In this document: piece after piece, positions 44,711 through 55,505 of the stretch | Position numbering within the stretch: position 1 is the stretch's first letter | How the letters are laid out: every line of letters starts with the position of its first letter | Origin: Lunularia cruciata | Lineage: Eukaryota > Streptophyta > Marchantiopsida > Lunulariales > Lunulariaceae | NCBI GenBank assembly: GCA_948567375.1 | Contig: OX419755.1 | Coordinates: 48,613,001-48,677,000 of the forward strand | Length of the DNA stretch: 64,000 bases | Reading direction: 5' to 3' | Translations under genes and position numbers: made by a program | Notes under the pieces: generated by a model | What the model saw: only the letters and a program-made list of their open reading frames with translations | The model's database searches: none | Told to the model about the DNA's origin: nothing

Positions 44711-45694
44711 GAAGGTAATCTTAATGTACATCTCTTTGCCCAAACACACAAAAGTCATCAATGAAAACTTCCACAAATTTGCACAGGAAATCTTTGAAGA
44801 TTGAATTCATCATTTGCTGGAAAGTAGCGGGAGCATAACACAACCCAAAGGGCATTTGATTGTAAGCGAAAGTGCCCCAATCAGTCGTGAATGTAGTTTT
44901 ATCCTTGTCCTCTTCTTGAATGGATACTTGATTGTACCCTGAAAATCCATCGAGAAAACTATAACAAGGGTGACCAGCTACTTGATCTAAAATTGTATCG
45001 GTAAAAGGCAAGGGATGACGATCTTTCCTTGTGACTGCGTTCAACTCTCAGAATCTACGTCTTGGCACACTTGGATCTTCCCCGTTTTCTTCTTCGGGAC
45101 AATGACAATGGGGGAAACCCATTCACTGCTTAAGATAGGGACGACGATTCCGGCCCCTAAGTACTTATCAATTTCATCTTTCACCAACAGTGAGTACTTT
45201 GGGTTCAGGCGGTATTGCCGCTGCTGAATTGGAATTGCACCTTCAACCAGATCAATCCGGTGTTCTCCGAATTCTCGTGGAATACTCGACATTTGATCAA
45301 TAGACCAGGCAAATACATACTGGAATTCTATAAACAGGGCAGTGTATCCTGCCAACTCCTCCGAAGTGACTGTGTTCAAGATTTTCAAGATTTTTCCTTT
45401 AGTTAATAAAACATCTTGACACTCATCGGGGTTGATGACGCCTTCAACCTGGCTTACTTGGCTTAACCCAAGGCGAGCTGCCATCAAGCCCCCTTCCTCC
45501 AAGTCAGGTTCACCCGAGGCAAGGTCATATGGGTCTTCGTCTTTGATATCCACCTTGTAGCATTCCAAGTAATTAACTTGGACTTTATCTTCGGATTTGT
45601 TTAAGGACAAAAATGATGTGTCTTCGGATTTGTCCTCCTCTTCCAATGAACTTGTTTCCCCAAGGTGGGGAACTTTCATCCAACTCATAGTCAC
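44711..45694 (-). pseudogene. RT of E3 with the N-terminal linker
   Basis: 45041-45694 gives the acidic linker and RT start (EFQYVFAWSIDQM, YRLNPKYSLLVKDEIDKYL, WVSPIVIVPKKKTGKI). 44721-45044 gives the palm: RKDRHPLPFTDTILDQVAG, CYSFLDGFSGYNQV, TTFTTDWGTFAYNQMPFG and FIDDFCVFGQRD. The junction near 45045 is a small frameshift. Both catalytic Asp residues are present. The linker-to-RT order equals that of E5. Confidence 0.92.
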
Positions 45695-46458
45695 CAGCTT
45701 CTAATCTTTGGACGAGATGTCCTTGAATCTTCACTTCTGCTGATGCCAATCCACCACAACTTGGGTGCTATACAACCAGGGTCTTCCGATCAACAGATGG
45801 TAACCAGTCTTTGTCACTGGTTGCAACATGATGTAGTTCAACTTGAAGGGTACCCCTCCAATGATTGTAGTGATGTTTGATAGCATGCCCAAAGGCCGTC
45901 TCCTGATTTGGTATGCAAACTTCAACACTCAAGGTGTTGGTTCAAACATGTGATACCCGAGTCAATTTGTAGTATCTTTGGTCATGATGTTCAAACCGGA
46001 CCCAGAGTCAATGGGTATTGATGTTATCATGCATCCTACAATCTTCGTGTCTACCTCGGGAGATCCCAAATCTTCTTGTTCAATATGATAGATAGCAGGC
46101 GGGTCCTTTTTGAAATCGACCTCACCTTCTTGAGTGCCAAATTCAGCTGCCTCTTGTACAAATTGTTATCTTCCAACAATTGCTTGAATGTAACATTGGC
46201 ATTTGTAGCTGCCAGATCTACTACAATATCATATTGGGAAACTCCTCCCAATTTGACCGTCTTTGCCTTTGGCTTTGGGTCTGAAGTCTCTCCATGTTCC
46301 CTCTTGACTTCGGGACGCTTCAAAATGGTGATGGGCTTGCTAATGGCCTTGAACCAAGGTTCCTCGGGTTGGCCCACCTTGGCTTGGATCAGACCCTTTA
46401 CTTCGGATTGGATGTCCACCGGAAAAACTGGAGACTTCGTCTTCGTCTCCTCTTCCAA
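45695..46458 (-). pseudogene. Protease region of E3
   Basis: 46051-46458 carries the pre-protease segment (YDIVVDLAATNANVTFKQLLEDN). The retropepsin motif PIDSGSG is read on the minus strand around 46000-46015. The following strand ends LLIGRPWLYSTQVVVDW at 45731-45928. The pieces are in different frames. The D-S-G triad is kept, unlike in E4. Confidence 0.8.
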
Positions 46459-46736
46459 ACTCAGTTCCCGAGTCCTGAGTAGTGCCTCCTTTAGTTCTTT
46501 CTACAAGGCTTTAGCTTTGGCTTTTGCGAGGATCTTTTCCTCCTTGGCAAAAAGAATTGCCTTTGGGCGCAGTCTCTTCGCCTTTCTGGAAGACGACAAG
46601 GTCGTACTCAATTCTTTGGGATCACGCTTCTTCTTGTTGGAGTGTGTCTCAAGTTTCAAAATTTCAAGGTTTGGCCATTCTCCTTTTGAGGCCGGACCCC
46701 TTCCTTGAGGTCTTTCTTCCTCAAGAGTGATACAAT

Positions 46737-48658
46737 TTACATTAGTATCCCCCTTTGGCTGAATGTTGCACGCTCAGCGGGGGTCTGTACATACTTTACT
46801 GGCGGCTTTGGGTTTGGTGGGTGAGGACATTGGTTGCCCATATGCCCCAATCCTTTACAATTTCTACATAGGGGAACATACCCAATTTGCCTTCTTGGCT
46901 CGGGACAGTTTGGAGACCAATGTCCTATCAAGCCACAATTATAACAGGCTCCGGGTGCAACATTCTAACGGCAATTCTGGTTGCTCATCGGTGGTCTTCA
47001 TGGAGGAGCATTGGGGTTATACTCCCTTGGTCCAAACCTTGGACCTTGGTACAATGTGCTCGCTTGAGGCTATACTTCTTGTGTTTGGTACACAGCCTCT
47101 TTGTCCTTGTCTTGGTTCCATCCCGGAACCCAATCAATTTGCTACACCAGGAATGCATTATGAGTATTGCATTCTGTGTTGGCGTGGCCTGATTTGCCAC
47201 ATGCGGTGCACCATACATTTGATCTCCCAAATGCTGGGGCCTTCCTTCTGTCTTTGGCCCCAATCATCTGGATCTTGAAATCTGAAAACTCCTTGATGAG
47301 GGCATCCATCTTGGTATCCACCTTATTTACACTCTTTGCTAGAGGAGTCACTGGTTTCTTGCCTCCACGTCTTCTGACTCGTCTTGGCTTTGATTCTTCT
47401 TCGGATTCCAAAGAAGAGCTCAAAGACGTGGAGGACTTGTCCAAAGAAGGGGATGTGCTACATGAAGCTCTCCTTCTGGGCTTCTTGCCTTTCTTCTCCC
47501 AATTTCTCCGGTTACCGGCAGAGTGAGAGTGGGCCGCCTCATAATGAGCGACATGTTTGAGTACTTTGTCAAGGGAAGTTACATTCCTCTCCCTTGCAAA
47601 GATTCGTATCTTTGGTGAAAGTCCTCCGAGGAACCAGGTAATGGCTTGGGCATCGGAGTAACCCACCACCTCCAATTGCTTGGGAACTTGGTTCAATAGT
47701 GCCATGAACCGCTCAGAGTAGACTCTCAACTTCTCCTTCTTGCCTCAGTCTAAATCGTTTAGTGCCGCGAAGACACTCGTGTCGTAATCAACCTCCCGGA
47801 ATCATTCCAGGAAGTTGTTTCTCAAGTCTGCCTAGTCCGTTGGTATGAACCCCTTCTGGGTCACATGGGTGTACCAGCTCTGAGCTTTCTTTTGAAGCAA
47901 ACTTGGGAAAATTCTTAGTCAATCCGCCGAGTCATGCTCCTTGTTAGCAAAGGAGATGACTTCAAATTCTTTGATGAATTCATCGGGGTCTTTGTCTTGT
48001 TCTGTCCCCTTGTACTTCTGATAGGCATGTCAGGTGACATGCAACAAAGTCATCATTCGATGCAGTGGGATCGGCTGAGGAAGTGTTGAACTTGACGGAA
48101 CTGAAGGATTGGCTGGTATCGACACCGTGTTGTCAGCCCAGGGGTTCCAATTTGTCAAATTCAAGGTGGAGTCTTCTTTGACAATTTCTGCTATGAGTGT
48201 GTCGACTTCAACCCGAGTGGAAGATTTAGGATCAACACCTTTGATTGGTTCTTCAAAATTCCTTCGGGACAACCGAGGAATCATTCGTAGAAGATGTTGA
48301 CACTCGTCTTTAGTAAGTGTTTGTGCTGTCTTTTCTCAAACAAAGTTCTTCAAGGACACAACTTCCTTTACATATCTAGGAGAAGTCGGTGTACTGGGCC
48401 GCAATGCATATGTTTGCCCACTTGATTCTTTCTTCTTCTTGGACGAAGAGGGAGATGCAAAGTAGCCTTGCCAACCGCCTTCATGTTTCTTGTGGTCAAG
48501 TTCTTGCAGGGCTTCTTGCACTTCGTGAAGGAGTTGAAGTCCAATGCCTCTTGTTCAGTTTCGTCAACAGTGGATGGGACATACAGACGTTTGTCTTCTT
48601 CACGCTGAAGTGCTTGCTTTTGAGCTCTCTCTTCTTGTTGTTCTCTTGATGCAAACAT
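46737..48658 (-). pseudogene. gag of E3 with two zinc knuckles
   Basis: It starts MFASREQQEERAQKQALQRE at 48658. A frameshift near 48530 leads on to a Lys/Ser-rich segment. The core lies in 47142-47729 (ITWFLGGLSPKIRIFARER, LKHVAHYEAAH), then an acidic/Ser-rich hinge and the knuckle CTACGKSGHANTEC. A second knuckle CRNCKGLGHMGNQC is at 46737-46931, preceded by GHWSPNCPEPRRQ (a third, partial Cys/His cluster). It is broken by several frameshifts. The paired knuckles help separate this family from E2, whose gag has one. Confidence 0.88.
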
Positions 48659-48720
48659 TCATATTGTGTTGATACCAAATTTCAAATTTGGCTTTGTATT
48701 CTTCCACTTTTGAGATTTGT

Positions 48721-48739
48721 ATCCCTGGCAGCGGCGCCA
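48721..48739 (-). other. Primer-binding site of E3
   Basis: Minus strand TGGCGCCGCTGCCAGGGAT, 7 nt inside the 5' LTR end. It closely matches the TGGCGCCGTTGCCGGGGAT site typical of Athila/Tat plant elements. Confidence 0.9.
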
Positions 48740-48746
48740 AAAATCA

Positions 48747-51700
48747 TGTGACAACCCGGCAAATATCACTTTTGCGGTAATCGGGTAAGTAAAGTTTGTT
48801 CCCGCAGAGATCTGAGTCAGAATTGGTTAAATACAAAGCAAAGTAACAATTTAGTTCTTCTTGAGTTCTTCTTTAGTCTCTCAAGTAGAAACCACATCCA
48901 GAAGAGATTAACAAACACTGATTCACAGTCTTGTCCCAAATTAACACTCCATAATCACAACTCTATCAAATCTTTCCAAACAATCTTGATTGTGATGATT
49001 CAAGCTCTCCCAAAAATGGCACTTCACTACAAAACGACTTTGCCTCAGAATTGTGTTCCACCCCTCCACTGAAGGCACAACTTCCTCGATTGAAATTGCT
49101 TCACATTAACTTCGCACTACACTCACAAATGTAGAATACTACCAACACTACAATTCCTCTCAGATCTGTCAAGGCATTGCTTTGATTGCACTTCACTCAG
49201 GATCAAACACACAAAATGAAGATCAAGGCTGTGGAATCCAACATCCAACAAGCACACTGACTTGCACTTTGAATTTCTCCAAACACTCACAAATACAAAC
49301 ACAAAGTTGATACTTGGAATCAAGCTAAAGTGACGAGCATTGCTTCACAACACTTTGCTTTATCTATTCTCAAAAATTATGAGCATTGAACAACAATTCT
49401 CTACGAATGCCACTCTTAAGTAGTGAACAAATCAACAGTTCTAACAACTATACCATTCTACTATAATTGTTCTAACCTGCAGATCTGAAATGACAATGCA
49501 TCTCTTCATATCTGCCTCTTCAAATCTCAAATCTATTACTAATCCGATCCGATGTCTACTTCGTCATCGGCTTTCAAACCTAAACCCGAAGTAAATTTAC
49601 TTCCTACTATTCTATCCTTGGGTTTCATATCTTCTACCTCTTCTACCAGATCCAGCAATTCTCTTCTTTTCTCCTTGACACTCTCCATCACCCTATCAAG
49701 CTCCTGATCCTTTGCAGCTACTCTCGCCATAGCATGGATAACCTCTACTCTTGAATCAGCAAATTGCTGCTTCAAGATCTCGTACTCAGCTACTTGTCTC
49801 TCCCTTGCTATGTCACTCTTCTTCACTAGATCCTCTCAATAATTCACTTCTCTCTTCAGGTATTCAATTACTGACTTCTCACTACTGCCTCCGCTCGTAG
49901 TACTTCTCTTTCCTCCTCACCTCGGGTTATACTCTTCTTCAACGCCGAGTTTTCTTCTTCTAGTCTTGCTAATACTTGCAACACAATCTTCACCTCTGGA
50001 CAAGTCGACTGCATCTCCTTCTTCCTATATTCTAGCTTTACTAACAATGGTCACACAACTTCTCATAGGTACTCCACTCCATCACTGGCAACTACTTCAA
50101 CCTGTGGAGTGATCTCCTTCTTCACCTCTTCTTCTCTCGATACTTACCTTCTCCTCTGCAGTCGTTGTATCGGAATAGACGCCTTGCTTCCCAAGCTTTC
50201 AGGTGCTTCTTCCTTCACTGTACTTGGACCTGCTTCCCACTTTGCCTTGCGTCTCGAGCAAACTCCTCTCTGCACTACGATCTTCTTCTCTTCGGGCACA
50301 GTTACTTTGTCTTCCAACTGTGTGTTGTCTTCGGCTTTGAATTCTGCCTACACTCCTTCTTCTTCTTCAGCCGCCGGCGCTGATGTCATTTCTCCTCCTT
50401 CATCGCTATCGCTACTTGTATCTCCACTATGTAGCATTAGCTCAGGCTCCTCCTCATTTTCTGAGTCTTCGGTCTTGAGCTTGGCATCACCTTCCGAGTC
50501 TTCATCCTCCGACTCAATCACCACCATACCTCACCTCGGGTTGCCTCTCCTGGTCTTCCGAGGTTTCTTCGTGTCTTCGGCTTTGCCCTACCGACTTCTC
50601 TTCTTTGTATTCAGGGTACTTACTACGATCTCCATGTTCTTCCTTGTCTTCGTGTAGTAGTCGTCGGTGCTCCTGATTTGCAAGATGCATTGCTGCTCCT
50701 CGACATTAACCTCCTTTTGCAAATCAGGATGGAAGTGCGACACCATCCAAGTTTGCTCCGCCGAGCTCAGCAAATTCAACCCGAGGTAGAAATGTGTTGC
50801 AAAGGGCACGATGTAGTGTGGAGGCAATTTATCCCGTAGATTCCACACCATTTGCCTTGTTCTCCCATGGAAACACCTTGCCCAATTAATTGGTTCTCCT
50901 GCAAATAACTTGTGAAAGAACACCGCTTGGTGTTTCATCACATACATGGTTCTCTCCGGCTTCAGGGTGGCCATCAGCGCACTCACAATTCCTCTCTTCA
51001 TAGGTTCTTTGTAGCTCTCAACTTTGTACCCATTCTTCGTCCGCTTTGACGAGAATGCATCTCTCACTTCTTGGGTTTCTTGAGCTATCTCTCCCTTCCC
51101 CAAGAACTTGGCCCCCTGCTCCGAGCCTGCTTCCTTCCCGAGTACGAGTCTCCAATCCGACTTTGTCCTACGAGCCGGATTTCCTCTCTTCCCTTCTTCC
51201 TCGGGTCCATCGAGACACTTGCTCTCAATGATTTCTGTCATGAAACCTGGAAAGCTCACATTCTAGTTCCATGCCAAGAAAGTGATCCGAAGTTGGCTCA
51301 AGACTTTGATCCTAGCAATCACATCTAACCTCCGAATTGCATGATTTCTCACTACAAATTCAGAGTTCTTCTTTCCTCTTCCCATCTATTCTTCCTTCTC
51401 ACTATCTCTTGATTTCACTCTCCCGACTTCTCCCTTATACACTTATGCAATTCCAACTCTATTTCCCTTCCCACGATCACCTGCAAGATGACTTCTCAAT
51501 GGCAAAGGAAAATTACTCAACATTTTGTCATTGCAAGTTTGATTTTTATAGAGTTGTGCTTTCTTTTTCTTTCTTCACTTTGAGTTTCTACCAAGAAATC
51601 ACACCTTCTGCATGCACCTGTCACTGTCAATCAACCTTTGTGCGTATGGGCCGCCGGTTTTTGAACTGTCCCTTCTTGAATTTCTCACCCCAACCAAAGG

Positions 51701-51938
51701 TTGTTAGACTGTCTTTGCCTTGGGTTGAGCTCCCCCCGATACAAAGACAGTTTACTTTGGGTTGTATGCTGACAGGGCATTGCCGAGTACTTTGCCTTAT
51801 GACCTAAAGTCACTTTACTTTGGGTTTCATCCCGAGGACTCTTTTCTTTGCCTTCGTTGGCCATACATGCACAATCCGACTTCTTTATACACTTCTTCTT
51901 CTTTATTTTGAAAAAAAGCAAAAAATGTGGGCACCACA
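48747..51938 (-). repeat. 5' giant LTR of E3 (3192 bp)
   Basis: TGTGACAACCC...GGCACCACA. It keeps the U3 block absent from the 3' LTR (about 51590-51830) but has lost about 600 bp of the LTR ORF (coiled-coil part) near 49665, where the C-terminal segment is joined directly to the KEKR/MESV segment. Confidence 0.94.
49539..51526 (-). pseudogene. LTR ORF in the 5' LTR of E3
   Basis: The best part is 50588-51259, 223 residues without a break, covering the conserved region from MSFPGFMTEII through TKSDWRLVLGKE, KPERTMYVMKHQ and PPHYIVPFATHFYLGLNLL. The TAG shared with other copies lies just upstream (51263-51265). Downstream, 49539-49826 joins coiled coil to the C-terminal EEVEDMKPKD tail across the deletion. 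The start region near 51520 is degraded. Confidence 0.78.
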
Positions 51939-51943
51939 ATTAA

Positions 51944-52025
51944 CCATGATAAGTTGAAAATGTATCATAGAAGGTACAAAGACTTTCACTTTGAGAACAA
52001 AGTGAAAACTTAGTCTAGGGGTAAA
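51944..52025 (+). pseudogene. 3' end of the E2 integrase and polypurine tract
   Basis: It continues E2 from 32711: NHDKLKMYHRR-like sequence, then a stop, then TCTAGGGGTAAA before the 3' LTR. The gag-only copy has the same order at 8941-9020. Confidence 0.85.
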
Positions 52026-52715
52026 TGTAACACCCATTTGTGCATGTGTGTGGTATTGTGATATTTAGCTTAGTATAACAAGTACTTGAGAGATATTATT
52101 ATATAGAGAAAGGATGGTTTTACATTAGTCATGATTAACTAAAGCTACTCATAGCTAAGATAGAGGGGATCTTACTTTAGAGGAAGTGGAAAATATGAGC
52201 ACCACTATTTTGAATTCCAATGTGTTGACTTGATCTTATTCTTAGATGTTTGGCTTTGAGGAAAGAGTTGAGAACTCTTGGGCCTGCAAGTCTTTTTGTT
52301 TTGGATTCTTCTATAGTCCAAGGATAGCCTATGTGAAGGAATCCTTGACTTAGTTGTTGGGTCAAGATAAGATCACATGCTTGGTGGAATATGCCCATGT
52401 GGATGGATATTCCTTCATACTTTTTGACTTTACTTGACTTTTAGTCTAGTAACTTGAGTTACTTTGGTAAATAGTAACTTTAGTGCATAACTATTTCACA
52501 AGTATGTAAACAAGGGATGAGGAGGTACTCATCATCCTTTCATTTGCAACTATCTCTCTCTCTCATTGAGTTCTCTAGTGAAAAATGTCTTGAGTGTTGT
52601 AGTGTTAGCCTTGGAGGAGTATGATGGAGTTGGGATTCCTTGCCTTTTTAGTCCATGGTGCGCTACCATAGTAGCTATTAAAGGTTCTACCTAAATAAGA
52701 GACATGCCGACTCAT
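52026..52715 (+). repeat. 3' LTR of E2
   Basis: TGTAACACCC...; the last bases (CCGACTCAT) are eroded against CCGGCTCACA. Very close to the 5' LTR at 26253, with a few substitutions and one small deletion. Confidence 0.94.
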
Positions 52716-54935
52716 TGTACTTGGTGATGCCGTTTGGCCTCACTAATGCATCGGTCAGTTTCATGAATTTGATGATTGATATATTTCATCCAAAATTGGA
52801 TAAATTTGTGATCATTTTCCTTAGATGACATCTTAGTCTACAATAGGATGATGATAGAGCACAAGCAATATCTATGAGAAATACTCCAGATTTTGTGACA
52901 AAATCAATTGTATGCCAAACTTTCAAAATGCAAGTTTGACAAGTCTAAATTAGACTACTTGGGGCATAGAGTTAGTGCAGAAGGTATCCAAGTGTTAATA
53001 GACAAAGTAGAGGTCATTCAAAAATGGGGTGCTCTAGAAGATAAGACTCAACTCAAGAGTTTTTTAGGATTGAGAGGGTTCTATCATTGATTCATCAAGG
53101 ACTTTTCCAAGGTCACACAACATCTATTGGCACTACTTAGTAAGGGGAAGAAGTGGATGTAGTGAATTGCACAAGAGTTGGCCTTTTAGGCCTTGAAAGA
53201 TGCATTATTACATGCATCAATCTTGAAATGGTATGACCTAAAATGTCCAATCAAGTTGACTATTGCATCAAGCGTAGCAATAAGAGCAGCCCTACAAAAA
53301 GAGTGGCATGATAGATGACACCAATTGCATATTTCTCTTGAAATTTGTTACTAGTAGAATGCAACTATTATACCACCAAACAAGAAGAGTTGCTCATTGT
53401 TCTTGTGACCAAGGATTGGAAACACTATCTTGGTGAGAAGGCATTTGCAATAGAGACAAACACAAACCTCTAGTCTACCTTGAGACACCAAAGGATCTAT
53501 TTGATTGATAGATTTGGTAGGTGGAGAGGAGACAATGATTCAACATGATGATCATATATGTGGAAGGCAAGAATCAGCTTGCAAATGCATTCATCCAAAC
53601 ATCTATGGCAAACAATCTGGTGGTAGAGATCAGGATGAGCCAAAAATTCTGGCCAAGAATTCTTGCTATTACAAAAATTGACCCATTGATTGTAGGAGCT
53701 TGATCATCCAAAGGCATCACTAGTACCCAAGGACTCATTTTTTTGATGGTAAGTTATGGTTCTTAGATGCTACAAATATAGTAGAATGTCATGATTTTTC
53801 CATTGCAGGTCCTATTGGAGTGTGCAAGACCTTAGATGCAATCAAACACCATTACTATTGCCCCAAGATGAACAATGATGTGATGAATATGTTTGAAGCT
53901 GCCTATTATGTCAAAAAAATAAAGCTTTTAATCAAGCTCCTGCTAGACTCCTTCAATCCTTCCCTACTCCTACACATGACTACTCCACAATTAGCTCATC
54001 TGTACTTAGATGCCATCTTTTCTTACCATGGCCTATCTTGAATGCTTATCATCAATAAAGGCACTCAATTCACTAGTTTGTTTTGGAGAACACTCTTTGG
54101 TATCTTGAAAACTAAATTGGCCATGTCCATAACTTACCATCCAATGAAAAACTAGAGTGGGCTAACTGCACTATTGAGAACATGCTTTGGAGCTTCAACT
54201 TGGATGAGCAAGAGAAGTGGGACATCTTACTTCCATTGGTGGAATTTTCCTACAACAATTTAGTGAATGTATCTACATAGGTCACACTATTCTTCCTCAT
54301 ATATGAAGTGCAACCTTTCACACCTTTGAGCTTGATAAGGATCCACCTGTTAGCTACCAAGGTTGACATTATCAACACTTTTATTTCCAAAATCCAACAA
54401 GGTGTGGAGAATGCCAAGCACAGGTTGCAAAATGCCCAAAATTGACAAAAAAATATGTAGATGCACATTGTTGGCACATGGAGTTCAACATTGGGGATCA
54501 AGTCTTGCTATCTACAACCAACCTTATATTAGTTTGCAGTTTTAAGCTCAAACCTTGTTTTATTGGGCCTTTTCCATCCTCATTGGATTGGCACAATGGC
54601 CTATCAGCTCAAGCTACTGCCACACATGAAGATCCATCAAGTATTCTATGTTTCTTTACTATGAACATATGCACCACAACGATTCTACTTTCCTTCCATA
54701 CAGGAAATTTGACCTTGTTTAACACTCATTGATGGCGTAGAGGAACATGAAGTCAAATGCATTCTCTAGAAGCATATCCATGGTACCCGCTATCCGCATG
54801 TAGAATATCTTGTCATTGGAAAGGGTACCCATTTAATGAAGCAACATGGGAACTAATAGCCAACTTGACCCATGTATGGGTGTTAGTGCAATCTTTTGAA
54901 CAACAGCTTTGCAATGAGGATATTGCATCTTAAAG
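52716..54935 (+). pseudogene. E1 RT end, RNase H, integrase and chromodomain remnant
   Basis: Colinear with E4 40486-42847. RT thumb at 52908-53090 ([22 protein letters not shown]). RNase H at about 53100-53500. Integrase finger at 53820-53960. A deletion there removes the segment with the first catalytic Asp: text equal to E4 LLQPLPTP is followed directly by TTPQLAHLYLDAIF. The core tail and the chromodomain (HVEYLV, EATWE-like) can be read to about 54930 in mixed frames. Dozens of stops. Confidence 0.88.
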
Positions 54936-54945
54936 GGGAGAGGTT

Positions 54946-55505
54946 TGTAATACTTATAGCTAGATATATTAGTTAGAGGTGGAAATTGGCTTGGTAACAT
55001 TTGGAAAGATGTTATATATGATGGACTAAGTAGATCTTATAGAGGTGTCACTAAAACAAAACTTCAAAGCCAATTTTGAAGGCTTAAATGGATCAATTAG
55101 GGCTTGAAAATAGAAAGATTCCTTCCTTTAGAAATAAAGGATTGCCCTCTCTCCCCAATAATTTTCTCACTGAGAGCCTTCCAATGTTTCCTCACCCATG
55201 CAATTTTGAGCTTCATAAAGGAAGATTTCCTAAAGATTCCCTCTGGTCAAACTTGTTTGACCAACTAGATAGGACAAAAACCAACATGTCATCCATTCAT
55301 GCAACTAATTTAGGGGTGGAGCTCATTGATATATCACCAATCCACATATCTGATTCAAGGTAGAGCTTCATTTGAGAGAATCTTTATTTGCATATAATAA
55401 AGATAAGTTGCTCCTTTGGAGTATTCTATTAGGTATTGAGAGCTAAAACGTTATGTTTCTTCCCTTGTGTTCTCTTGGGGGTTCTCATATCCTAAGAATA
55501 TTACA
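54946..55505 (+). repeat. 3' LTR of E1
   Basis: TGTAATACTTATAGC...AGAATATTACA, 560 bp, preceded by the purine tract AAAGGGGAGAGG. It is diverged from the E4 LTRs but colinear. No second LTR is present in the window. Confidence 0.85.

Larger units (their letters stand above)
32717..51938 (-). mobile_element. E3: near-complete family G element with giant LTRs, TSD ATTAA
   Basis: ATTAA at 32712-32716 and 51939-51943 flanks TGTGACAACCC...GGCACCACA. The 3' LTR is 32717-36276 and the 5' LTR 48747-51938. PBS is at 48721-48739 and PPT at 36278-36291. Between them on the minus strand lie gag, protease, RT, RNase H and integrase. A family C element (E4) sits in the integrase at 37150-43443. Its own length without E4 is about 12.9 kb, over half of it LTR. 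RT FIDDFCVFG and PBS TGGCGCCGCTGCCAGGG point to Athila/Tat-like elements. Confidence 0.95.
26253..52715 (+). mobile_element. E2: family M gypsy element in E1, split by E3
   Basis: 5' LTR 26253-26944, PBS, leader, ORF0, gag, protease, RT, RNase H and a short integrase remnant up to 32711. The element resumes at 51944 and ends with the 3' LTR 52026-52715. Left flank AGTAT (26248-26252) and right flank TGTAC (about 52716-52720) are an eroded TSD in E1 RT. Without the nested E3 it is about 7.2 kb. RT motif FIDDFCVYG groups it nearer the Athila/Tat side than chromoviruses. No chromodomain is seen. Confidence 0.9.
17931..55505 (+). mobile_element. E1: decayed family C chromovirus hosting the nested insertions
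   Basis: The element survives in pieces: 17931-17958 and 21742-22408 (protease, RT start), 26199-26252 (RT), 52716-54935 (RT end, RNase H, integrase, chromodomain remnant) and a 3' LTR at 54946-55505. Put end to end these follow E4 pol (39725-42847) without overlap, which shows that everything between them is later insertion. The 5' LTR and gag are not present. It is heavily mutated and older than E4. Confidence 0.88.
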
